From Ktedonobacteria bacterium brp13 (GTDB lineage: Bacteria; Chloroflexota; Ktedonobacteria; Ktedonobacterales; Ktedonobacteraceae): a stretch of DNA of 64,000 bases. Of this stretch, positions 56,404 through 63,754 are shown piece by piece (positions within the stretch are counted from its first letter, which is position 1; each line of letters begins with the position of its first letter). A program made the translations under genes and the position numbers. The stretch spans positions 1,860,001 through 1,924,000 of the forward strand of contig AP024096.1 of the NCBI GenBank assembly GCA_015099395.1, in the 5' to 3' direction. The notes under the pieces were generated by a model that made no database searches, was not told the DNA's origin, and saw nothing but the letters and a program-made list of their open reading frames with translations.

Positions 56404-57402
56404 CTAAATGACCATTTTGGTGCTGGGTGGTGTCTCCAGACATGATGGTCTCCTTTCAAATTTCAGGCAATTGATAATAGTATTTTCAACAGTATCTCTC
56501 AGGGCGCGGTCTGTGTAATAGGCGGTGTGCGGAGTAATAAGCACATTCGGTAATTTTTGTAACCGCAACAACAGTTTGCTTTCAATGGGTTTGTTTCTGT
56601 AGTCAGCGTAGAATATTCCTTCCTCTCCTTCGAGGACATCCAACGCTGCACCGCCTAATCTGCCGCTTTCCAACGCTGGAATAAGAGCCTCGGTATCAAG
56701 AAGTGAACCGCGTCCAGTATTGATAATGAACGCGCCATGCTTCATCTGCTCGATACGTTGACGATTCAAGAGATGGTTTGTATCCGCGTTAAGTGGTGTA
56801 TGGAGCGTTACCATATCGCTCTGCTGCAACAATTCATCAAGAGGGACGTAATTGGCAGAGGTTTTGGGACGATGGTCATAGGCTACTATGTGGCAGCCAA
56901 AGCCCCGCAGCCGGTCCATAACTGCTGCGCCAATGCGTCCTGTTCCAATTACCCCAATGATCATGTCGCGTAATTCTTTCCCGCGTACGTCATTCAATCT
57001 AAAATCGTGAATATCTGCACGGCTGATAGTGGATTTTGCATTTCGCACCACCATCAGCATCAGCATGAGCGTGTAATCAGCCACGCTATCGGGCGAATAC
57101 ACGACATTTCCAACAGAGATGCCAACGCTTTGCGCGAAATATACATCAATATGGTTATATCCAGTACTTCTTGTGGAGATATACGCTACGCCGGCCTGGC
57201 TAAGCGCACGAAGAATGGAATTTGTGATTTGAGTTTTATGACTGACGCTGATGCATCGATTCCCAAATGCCAGTTCAATATTGGCTTCAGATACCGGTGC
57301 CGCTGTGATAGTTGGCATAACGCCAAAGCGAGGCGCCATCGCTCGGAACAAAACGGCCTCGTCCTGCCCGCATCCATAAATTGTAATTCCCATTTTTGCC
57401 AT
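56404..57402 (-). CDS. vanH: VanH-type D-lactate dehydrogenase
   Basis: 332 residues. Matches VanH along its length: GITIYGCGQDEAVLFRAMAP, ISTRSTGYNHID, NVVYSPDSVADYTLMLMLM, NAD fold IGVIGTGRIGAAVMDRLRGF, INTGRGSLLDT, LDVLEGEEGIFYADYR, ITPHTAYYTDRALRDT. It reduces pyruvate to D-lactate for the ligase encoded next. A 48-base element shared with the vanR promoter lies just upstream. The weak ribosome site before 57402 leaves the start slightly uncertain (an alternative ATG is three codons on). Confidence 0.9.
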   Translation of the reverse strand: MAKMGITIYGCGQDEAVLFRAMAPRFGVMPTITAAPVSEANIELAFGNRCISVSHKTQITNSILRALSQAGVAYISTRSTGYNHIDVYFAQSVGISVGNVVYSPDSVADYTLMLMLMVVRNAKSTISRADIHDFRLNDVRGKELRDMIIGVIGTGRIGAAVMDRLRGFGCHIVAYDHRPKTSANYVPLDELLQQSDMVTLHTPLNADTNHLLNRQRIEQMKHGAFIINTGRGSLLDTEALIPALESGRLGGAALDVLEGEEGIFYADYRNKPIESKLLLRLQKLPNVLITPHTAYYTDRALRDTVENTIINCLKFERRPSCLETPPSTKMVI

Positions 57403-57435
57403 GATTTATGCACCCTGTTTAAAGCTTTCTTATTC

Positions 57436-57483
57436 ATCTTTGCAATGGCAAGCGTAGCTGCAAGTTGTGAAAATGATATGAAA
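57436..57483 (-). promoter_or_regulatory. VanR-type promoter element upstream of vanH
   Basis: Read on the minus strand, 48 bases starting TTTCATATCATTTTCAC match the element upstream of vanR (59832-59879) at 43 positions, all differences being transitions. It includes a TTGCAG -35-like box and, 17 bases later, AAGATG. The TTTCAT/CATTTTCA halves resemble a direct repeat bound by OmpR-type regulators. Confidence 0.65.
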
Positions 57484-57486
57484 TTT

Positions 57487-57514
57487 GACACCATCCACAC
57501 TCCGGGATGGTGTC
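57487..57514. repeat. Hairpin between the two divergent van elements
   Basis: GACACCATCC and GGATGGTGTC form a perfect 10-bp stem with 8-base loop. It sits between the vanH-facing and vanX-facing copies of the element and may separate divergent transcription. Confidence 0.6.
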
Positions 57515-57545
57515 TGAAATTTACGCATCAAGTACGGCTAAATGG

Positions 57546-57565
57546 AAATTTCATATCATTTTCAC
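57546..57565 (+). promoter_or_regulatory. VanR-type element core upstream of vanX
   Basis: AAATTTCATATCATTTTCAC, a perfect 20-base inverted copy of 57467-57486, so the same motif faces both vanH and vanX. The similarity does not extend into the TTGCAG part. Further on, a 20-base direct duplication (57592-57611, 57614-57633) repeats the ribosome site AAGGAG and the start region of vanX. Confidence 0.6.
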
Positions 57566-57628
57566 ATTTAAACGGCATTCTAGTGGATAGAAGGAGCATA
57601 CATTTCATGGTTAAGGAGCATACGTTTC

Positions 57629-58741
57629 ATGGTGACAGTCGAAAATGGAATATATCCAGAAATTCCTCTCGACGCCGGTCTGGTTCAAGGATGGAAAGAT
57701 ATTCCTCTCAGAGAGGACGACAGCCTCGATCCATTAATCCCATTAGGGCCATTATCGCAGGAGGCTGAAATTTTAATGACGTCCTCTCTCTATTTTGGTG
57801 AACATAGTAACTCACCTTATGCAGAGAATAGAAATAAATTAGAGGGTAGCCTGCTGACGCTTTTTGCCCGTCAGTCGGTCGTTCATCGTTTATTAGTCGC
57901 AGAGCAACTCTTGCCAGCTGGTCATCATCTGCTCGTATTCGATGCTTACAGGTCTTATCAGGTGCAGAAATCGCTTCATGATTTCTATCAGCAAAAACTC
58001 AGAGAAAAATATCCAGATATGGACAACGAGACACTGGAGTCTGAAACCCAAAAATATGTTTCGCTTCCATCGATGGATCCAACTCGACCTTCTCCACATA
58101 ATACAGGTGGGTCGGTAGATGTAGCGATTGTAAAACTTGACCAGGCGCATGAAGAGGAGTTGCTTCAAATCCGTTCCCACCTTACCGATGTTCATCTAAA
58201 TATCGCAAAGCGGGTTGGCATGGAAATGCGGCTATCAGCAACCATGAGACGCCATGCCAAAATGCTCGATTTTGGTACTGCATTCGATCATGGGGGTGAA
58301 AAGTCCGCTCTGGCATATTATGAGTCTAAAATTGCCGCCGGGGAGATCTTGACAGATAATGATATGCTGGCCTGCAACAATCGTCGATTGCTCTTCGGGA
58401 TTATGACGCAGGCTGGCTTCCAGCCCTACTTTGCAGAATGGTGGCACTTCAACGCACCCGAGTCTCAAATGGGAGCAGCTACTGCCGGACTCGATTACGC
58501 AACCTTTGGGGCTGTGGGTCTTGATGAAAGCAATATAGCACATGAAAATACACGTCTTAAAATTCGTCAGGAGGCGCTGAAACTGCAAAGAGAAGGAGAT
58601 CTGGCTGTTGCGCGGACAGCCGGTCCGGCTATTGTGCGGACAGCCCTACGAGTTGAAATCTTGGCTGCCATTCGCGCAACAGGCGACCCAAAACTGGTGG
58701 AAGATTGGCCCGCAGAGATTATCGCACCACCAGAAGAATAG
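57629..58741 (+). CDS. VanX-family D-alanyl-D-alanine dipeptidase, long form
   Basis: 370 residues, against about 200 for classical VanX. The M15D zinc site is visible: SPHNTGGSVDVAIV (SxHxxGxxxD) and EWWHF with the catalytic glutamate and third ligand; FDAYRSYQVQ precedes them. It would cleave D-Ala-D-Ala so that only D-Ala-D-Lac reaches the precursor. The second of two duplicated AAGGAG sites lies 10 bases before ATG 57629. Divergent from vanHA-murF with the shared element upstream. No signal peptide, so cytoplasmic. The C-terminal 70 residues are extra. Confidence 0.82.
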   Translation: MVTVENGIYPEIPLDAGLVQGWKDIPLREDDSLDPLIPLGPLSQEAEILMTSSLYFGEHSNSPYAENRNKLEGSLLTLFARQSVVHRLLVAEQLLPAGHHLLVFDAYRSYQVQKSLHDFYQQKLREKYPDMDNETLESETQKYVSLPSMDPTRPSPHNTGGSVDVAIVKLDQAHEEELLQIRSHLTDVHLNIAKRVGMEMRLSATMRRHAKMLDFGTAFDHGGEKSALAYYESKIAAGEILTDNDMLACNNRRLLFGIMTQAGFQPYFAEWWHFNAPESQMGAATAGLDYATFGAVGLDESNIAHENTRLKIRQEALKLQREGDLAVARTAGPAIVRTALRVEILAAIRATGDPKLVEDWPAEIIAPPEE

Positions 58742-58788
58742 TCTTATTATCCCTAGAAAATAAAAGATGAGAGGTTGTAGCTTCAAAA

Positions 58789-59505
58789 ATGGAATGGAAT
58801 ACGTTAGTTGGCACATTATCTGATGTGCCCTTATCTGGTAGGTATTGTTTTCCCGGAAAAATCGCTTACTCCTCACAATTTGCTAGTCCTGAACTCATTT
58901 ATTCGTATTGTCATGAGCATTTTGATGGAAGACAAGATCCACGTTGGCGTGAGTTTGGAACTGAAGACGTTGAAGAGTATTGTTTTTGGTGCTCTCGGTC
59001 TTGCGCAATTGCTTGCTTAAAAATGTGTATTGAAACCCTGGCGAGGCCGAAACAACCTCCAAGCATGATTGAGCTTATTCAGCAAGGTCTTGCTGCAGGT
59101 GGATACATCATTCACAATGAACAGGGTGAGTTAGTCAACTTCGGATGGATCTATCAACCATTAGTAAAAGTAGGACAATCCTATGGGATCAAGGGACAAG
59201 TTTATAAGACGCTCTCTATTGAGAATATCTGTTCTTTGCTTCTTACAGGAGCGCTCGTTATTGCTTCCGTTAGCGACGAAATTGGTGAACGCAATGACAC
59301 TCCTATTACCCATAAAGGGGGACATGTTGTCCTTGTGCATGGGTTTGAATGGTCAAATCAGGAGTGTCAAACGCTTCTGCTTCACAATTCATCTGGAAGA
59401 TTTCCAGAGCTACAGGAAAATGCCGTGATTCCCTACGACAGATTTGCTGCAGCCTTCGCCGGGAGGGGATTTGCATTTTGGTCGACAGATGAGCAAAACG
59501 AATGA
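58789..59505 (+). CDS. C39-like cysteine peptidase
   Basis: 238 residues with a papain-like triad: Cys in CFWCSRSCAIACLKMCIE, His in GGHVVLVHGFEW and Asn in LLHNSSGR. This matches the peptidase_C39_2 family plan. No signal peptide or ABC domain. It starts 47 bases after vanX on the same strand, so probably cotranscribed with it. I know of no such peptidase in classical van clusters; a role in peptide cleavage or cell-wall stress is a guess. ATG 58789 lacks a strong ribosome site. Confidence 0.7.
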   Translation: MEWNTLVGTLSDVPLSGRYCFPGKIAYSSQFASPELIYSYCHEHFDGRQDPRWREFGTEDVEEYCFWCSRSCAIACLKMCIETLARPKQPPSMIELIQQGLAAGGYIIHNEQGELVNFGWIYQPLVKVGQSYGIKGQVYKTLSIENICSLLLTGALVIASVSDEIGERNDTPITHKGGHVVLVHGFEWSNQECQTLLLHNSSGRFPELQENAVIPYDRFAAAFAGRGFAFWSTDEQNE

Positions 59506-59688
59506 AGTTCGATAGTAACCCGAATTTTACGACTAAAATATATCAAGTCACTTGAAGGAAGCATATTGTGGTACCGCGATGCTCTTTTTGTCACGTCTGC
59601 TCACAGAGAGCTTCCAAGAAATCAGAACATATTCATTATTCGCGCCGATGTGCTCACACTGCATGCTGAAAAGTGCTCAACATACATG

Positions 59689-59838
59689 CTATTTACCACG
59701 AGGAATAAGGATTGTCGGCCTGGCTAGCGCACTCAGCTCAAGGATTGTGGTCGCACCGGCGCGGGAAACCACACTATCGGCGGCGCCTAACGATTGCGCC
59801 ATCTCCTCGCTGTTGACAAACGGTACCACCGTTTCATA
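59689..59838 (-). pseudogene. murG C-terminal remnant
   Basis: Minus strand encodes about 48 residues: VVPFVNSEEMAQSLGAADSV, VSRAGATTILELSALARPTI and LIPRGK, then a stop. This is the UDP-GlcNAc-binding segment of MurG. The rest is absent. Its broken end coincides with the start of the 48-base element upstream of vanR. The part 59506-59688 holds nothing recognisable. Confidence 0.65.
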
Positions 59839-59879
59839 TTATTTTCACAACTTGCAGTTACGCTTATCATTGTAAAGAT
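59832..59879 (+). promoter_or_regulatory. VanR-type promoter element upstream of vanR
   Basis: TTTCATATTATTTTCAC begins a 48-base segment 43/48 identical to that upstream of vanH, ending 23 bases before the vanR ATG. Contains TTGCAG and AAGATT with 17-base spacing, giving a plausible activated promoter and autoregulation. Confidence 0.65.
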
Positions 59880-59902
59880 TAAGAAGTGGGTACACGAGAC
59901 AT

Positions 59903-60583
59903 ATGGACGTTTTGGTTATTGAAGACGAGGCACCGATTCGTGAGTTTGAAGTGACGTACCTGCGTGATGCTGGATACGGAACAATCGAGGCGGCAGATGG
60001 TCAAGCTGCGGTCGAACTGTTTGTGGAGCATAAACCCAGTCTCGCAATCATTGATATTAACCTGCCAAAAATGAGCGGGCTCGATGTATGTAAAGCTATC
60101 CGAACTACCTCCACCATGCCAATCCTTATAGTCACCGCCCGCGATAGTGATGAAGACGAGGTCAAAGGGCTCTCCATGGGCGCCGACGATTACATCAAAA
60201 AGCCATTCAACCCAAACGTCTTAGTTGCACGCGTGCAAGCGCTCTTGCGCAGACACGATAGGACAAGGCGACGACACTTTAAGGGTCTGGTTATCGATCC
60301 TGAAACCATGTCGGTTATGAAGGGTGATACGTCTATCACGCTTACCACGACGCGATTCAACCTCTTGCTGGCGCTTGCTTCCCATCCTCGCGCGGTCCTT
60401 TCAAGGGCGCAACTTGTCAACCAAATTTATAGCGACCCTTCAAGTCATTTTGTCTATGACCGCACCATTGATGCCCACATCAAAGCACTGCGCCAGTCGA
60501 TTGAGACAGATCCGAAAAATCCACATTTTATAGAAACAGTATTCGGTAGCGGCTATCGCTTCATCGGAGAACCAGAGAAATGA
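59903..60583 (+). CDS. vanR: OmpR-family response regulator, VanR-like
   Basis: 226 residues. Receiver domain with VIEDE acidic pocket, Asp51 phosphoacceptor in LAIIDINLPKMSG, and KKPF lysine; C-terminal winged helix (TTRFNLLLALASHPRAVLSR; YDRTIDAHIKALRQ; FIETVFGSGYRF). It overlaps the kinase gene by 4 bases. Position next to van genes and the shared upstream element suggest that it activates vanHA-murF, vanX and itself. Confidence 0.85.
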   Translation: MDVLVIEDEAPIREFEVTYLRDAGYGTIEAADGQAAVELFVEHKPSLAIIDINLPKMSGLDVCKAIRTTSTMPILIVTARDSDEDEVKGLSMGADDYIKKPFNPNVLVARVQALLRRHDRTRRRHFKGLVIDPETMSVMKGDTSITLTTTRFNLLLALASHPRAVLSRAQLVNQIYSDPSSHFVYDRTIDAHIKALRQSIETDPKNPHFIETVFGSGYRFIGEPEK

Positions 60584-61656
60584 TAAGTCTACTTTTCTAC
60601 TTAGATATCTTTACTATCGCTGCAATCATAGCCGTAATCGTCATGGCGATCCTCGGAATCTTTAAAAGGAGCCTATTTAACCGGCTAAGTACCCGTATTG
60701 CTGCACTTATACTTGCATCAGGGCCAATTACCCTCATTTTAATCCCTGTTTCAGACGACCTTATCCGTAGGATACTAATAAATCCCCTGGCTGCGCTTGC
60801 TGTATATGTGCTGATTGCACTCGGCACCCCCATAGTACTTGGTTTGCTTGCAGCGCGTTTCGTACGGCGGCCGTTGCGCCAGTTTAAGGAGGCCATAGCC
60901 TCCTTGGAACAAAGCAATTATAAGGTCCAGCTACAGTCAATGGGCATTCGTGAATTTGACGAAGTCTTTATAAGGTTCAACAATCTCATACATCAATTAC
61001 GGCACGAGGAAAAGCTCCGCAAAGACTTGGTTTCAGATACCTCGCACGAGCTGAATACGCCACTGACTACGATGATCGGGCAACTCACTGCTATGCAAGA
61101 AGGCAAATATCCTATGACAGAGGAACGAGTAGCCACCCTAAAGGATCAAGCTGAGCGGCTTGCGGAGCTAGTACGGCAGTTGGGGGCATATACAAAAGCC
61201 CGCATGCCCGATACTGGCGAGCCCGAAGATATACACTTGAGACAGTTCTGCGAGGAGCTCATTACTCACTTTAACCTTGATCTCAAGCAAAAAGGAATAA
61301 CTGCGAAGCTGCATATCGCAGAGGACTATATAATCCATGCAAACCGTGGCGCACTTCAACAGATTCTTACGAATCTCATGCATAATACTTTGCGTTATTC
61401 ACAGGCGGCAGAAGTCACCATTGAAGCCACTGCACACAAACTTTTGTTTTCAGACAACGGGAAGGGTGTACCGGCTAAAAGCCTACCCTATCTGTTCGAA
61501 CGCTTTTATAGAGTAGATAAGTCTCGCAGCAGAACAACAGGCGGCCTTGGACTCGGCTTAGCAATTGTAAGAGAATTAGCCGAGAGCCAAGGTTGGGCTA
61601 TAGCCGCCGTAGCAGGTCACCCTGGCTTAATGTTCATACTAAAAATCAATGCATAG
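60580..61656 (+). CDS. vanS: Sensor histidine kinase, VanS-like
   Basis: 358 residues. Two to three N-terminal membrane segments (IFTIAAIIAVIVMAILGIF; ALAVYVLIALGTPIVLGLLA), HAMP-like linker, H-box SDTSHELNTPLTTMIG with the phosphorylated histidine, N-box NLMHNTLRY, and ATP-lid motifs FSDNGKGVP and TGGLGLGLAIV. The extracellular part between membrane segments is short, as in VanS proteins. Coupled to the response regulator by an ATGA overlap. The inducing signal cannot be told from sequence. Confidence 0.85.
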   Translation: MISLLFYLDIFTIAAIIAVIVMAILGIFKRSLFNRLSTRIAALILASGPITLILIPVSDDLIRRILINPLAALAVYVLIALGTPIVLGLLAARFVRRPLRQFKEAIASLEQSNYKVQLQSMGIREFDEVFIRFNNLIHQLRHEEKLRKDLVSDTSHELNTPLTTMIGQLTAMQEGKYPMTEERVATLKDQAERLAELVRQLGAYTKARMPDTGEPEDIHLRQFCEELITHFNLDLKQKGITAKLHIAEDYIIHANRGALQQILTNLMHNTLRYSQAAEVTIEATAHKLLFSDNGKGVPAKSLPYLFERFYRVDKSRSRTTGGLGLGLAIVRELAESQGWAIAAVAGHPGLMFILKINA

Positions 61657-61759
61657 TTATCGTATCCAGCGACCTAGAGCAATGAAATCTATCAACTGTT
61701 TACTTGTTCCTATGATAACTCAAAAGCTGCAAAGCTATTTTTCTTTCAGAAAAACAGCC

Positions 61760-61793
61760 AACTCCCCAAACGGCTAAAACCGTTTACGGAGTT
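61760..61793. terminator. Hairpin downstream of vanS
   Basis: AACTCC..AAACGG and CCGTTT..GGAGTT pair around a 6-base loop with a two-base internal mismatch. Lies between the vanS stop and the convergent ATPase remnant; likely bidirectional terminator. Confidence 0.55.
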
Positions 61794-61798
61794 ACGAA

Positions 61799-62095
61799 TT
61801 ATATCTTGTACTTGTTTTTTCGCTTCTCGAACGCTTCTTTGCCGCCGTCAAGAATGTCGATGGCGTGCTCTCTCATGCCACAAGTTTCGAGAATATATGC
61901 ACTGTTGGACTTTCGTCTGCTATCTTCAATCGCTCCAGATAGATAATCGAACGTTTTATCACCGCGATTTTTTCGATCTGCCCCGTGCCTGTTGGCCACG
62001 ATGATCTGTTCGGAATCTGCGCCTACGACAAGATTGGCGTTGTGACTCACCATGAGTATCTGCCGTTCTTTCTTACGAGAAATGAGATGGCGCCT
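61799..62095 (-). pseudogene. AAA/SMC-type ATPase C-terminal remnant
   Basis: Minus strand encodes KKERQILMVSHNANLVVGAD, then EQIIVANRHG, ILETCGMREHAIDILDGG and EAFEKRKNKYKI before a stop. This is the Walker-B-distal end (H-loop SHNANL) of large AAA ATPases of the type found in phage-defence and anticodon-nuclease loci. The rest is gone; the break near 62095 meets the recombinase fragment region. Confidence 0.6.
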
Positions 62096-62135
62096 GACGA
62101 CTGCCCACATCCGTGAGGCAGTCGTTTTTGCATAG

Positions 62136-62155
62136 TGGGGTAGAGCTCTACCCCA
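62136..62155. repeat. Perfect 20-bp palindrome upstream of the recombinase fragment
   Basis: TGGGGTAGAGCTCTACCCCA. It ends exactly where the open frame of the serine recombinase fragment begins and may be a recombination or insertion boundary. Confidence 0.7.
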
Positions 62156-62675
62156 GGAAGACGCGCTGGAGAAGGAACACTGTGAACGGATCTTCACCGA
62201 CACAATGAGCGGCAAACGCTTTGATCGGCCCGAGTTCCTCACCATGCTGGAGATGGCGCGGTCAGGCGATGTGATCGTTGTGTGGAGGCTCGACCGCCTG
62301 GGCCGCTCCCTCAAGCAACTCATCGAAACGGTGACCCTGCTCGGAGAACGGGGCATTGCGTTGCGCAGCTTAAAGGAAAACATTGATACCACGACCTCCA
62401 CCGGCAAACTCATGTTTCACATTATCGACGCCATGGCTGAATTTGAGCGCGATGTGATGCGCGAGCGGACACAGGCGGGTTTGGAAGCGGCCCGCGCACG
62501 CGGTAGACAGGGTGGCAGACCCAAGGCAATTGAGAAAATAGAACCACGTAATCTGCTACGCGCCAAAGAACTTTATGCGGCCAAGAACAACACCATCCAG
62601 GAGATCATGCACATGACCGGTTTTAAAAGTAGAAACACGTTCTATAAATATGTCGTGAACACTGAGAAGTCATGA
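62154..62675 (+). pseudogene. Serine recombinase (resolvase/invertase), N-terminally truncated
   Basis: The frame encodes CERIFTDTMSGKRFDRPEF, then VIVVWRLDRLGRSLKQLIE, ALRSLKENIDTTTSTGKL, FHIIDAMAEFERDVMRERT and a C-terminal helix-turn-helix (NTIQEIMHMTGFKSRNTF). The first 30 or so residues, with the catalytic serine of the Y-x-R-V-S segment, are missing. ATG 62205 could still start a protein, but it would lack the nucleophile. Confidence 0.8.
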
Positions 62676-62855
62676 GGCAACACGTTGTGATTTGCCACGG
62701 TTTCTGTCGAAACCTCGCCAGCACCCTGGTAACAAGTACGTGCAGCACTGTTTGCAACAAAATCCTTGTCTGAGCCAGAAAAGTTGAGTAAGATAGAGAG
62801 GAAGAGAATACTTCAGTTCCGTCTGTTGTCGTGCAGCCTCCTGTACGGGCACATT

Positions 62856-63305
62856 TCAGTGTTTATTCCCAAATTCCATTCCCAGACGGTCAAACCAGGT
62901 GCTTACATAGCCAACTGGCAGGTGTCCATCAACCTGGGCGACCATCCCTCCAGCAACAAACTCATGCCAGAGTCTTCCCATTGGCGAATGCCCGAGGTAG
63001 ACCACCAGTTCCTCCTGCGTTGAAAGATTTTTGATCGCGTGCCACTCATTCCCCTGCAACACCAGCCTCTGGCCTGGTCTGAGCACCTCTACCACCAGAT
63101 GATCAAGGTCAAAGCCGTGACTGACTTCAGCTAACCCGGAGATAACATCGACCGGTTCTACAGATGGGTGTCGATGCGGCGTATTTTGATAATTTGGCCC
63201 CTTTGCTGGAGGCATGGTCATCTCCGCCATAGCCGTATCGTTTTCCTCATCTATGCTGATCGCCCTAAAAAGATTCCCCCCGATAGTCATCGTTCCTGTC
63301 TTCAT
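62856..63305 (-). CDS. Cupin-domain protein
   Basis: About 149 residues. Cupin barrel with PHRHPSVEPVDVISGLAEV (metal-binding histidine motif) and EWHAIKNLS in the second motif. ATG 63305 has AAGGAAGG upstream; the longer frame to 63455 runs into an inverted-repeat element. Small cupins bind metals and serve as isomerases, dioxygenases or sensors; no more can be said. The gap 62676-62855 holds only a possible degenerate IS end. Confidence 0.7.
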   Translation of the reverse strand: MKTGTMTIGGNLFRAISIDEENDTAMAEMTMPPAKGPNYQNTPHRHPSVEPVDVISGLAEVSHGFDLDHLVVEVLRPGQRLVLQGNEWHAIKNLSTQEELVVYLGHSPMGRLWHEFVAGGMVAQVDGHLPVGYVSTWFDRLGMEFGNKH

Positions 63306-63423
63306 CGCTGGACCCTTCCTTGAATCTGAAAAGCGTAAGAACAAATACAATCTATCAATCCCGTTTTCACAAAGTATAGCGGTAATCTTGCGATAGATCA
63401 AGTAGAGAACATGAGTTGGGATA

Positions 63424-63572
63424 GGGGGTTGAGTATTAGCCATGCGAAAAACCACGCTAAGGCCAAAAAGGAGTAGCCATAGGCATCTTTTACGTCACTC
63501 GTATCTTTTCTACTCTCTGACTTTCCCTAGAATCCTTATCGTTGCTTTTCGCATGGCTAATACTCGACCCCC
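63424..63572. mobile_element. 149-bp MITE-like element with 27-bp inverted repeats
   Basis: Arms at 63424-63450 and 63546-63572 match in 26 of 27 bases (core GTATTAGCCATGCGAAAA). The 95 bases between carry no gene. Ends are GGGGG/CCCCC. No clear target duplication. Confidence 0.75.
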
Positions 63573-63754
63573 GTAATTTGAAGTTCTATAGAAAATAGAT
63601 ATATCTGGTCTGATGGAGAGTGAAGATGTAAGAGTTGACTTTATCATAGTAGAAAAAGCGTTAAATTAGAACTATCTGCTTCAGGAAACGTAGTTACCTA
63701 TAAGCATAAAATATGCGCTTGGAGTTTGATCTCGCATTCGCAAAGGAGGCGTGT
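63573..63754. other. Leader of the right-edge gene
   Basis: No recognisable gene or strong consensus promoter; AT-rich. Ends in the ribosome site AAAGGAGG at 63742-63749. Confidence 0.4.

Noticed and set aside
57007..57768. 253-codon plus-strand open frame over vanH and the divergent promoter
   Set aside because: Antisense to VanH and crosses the regulatory inverted repeats; no recognisable product.
62735..62760. Possible degenerate IS end (CACTGTTTGCAACA)
   Set aside because: Resembles IS6-type ends but without a partner repeat or transposase fragment nearby.
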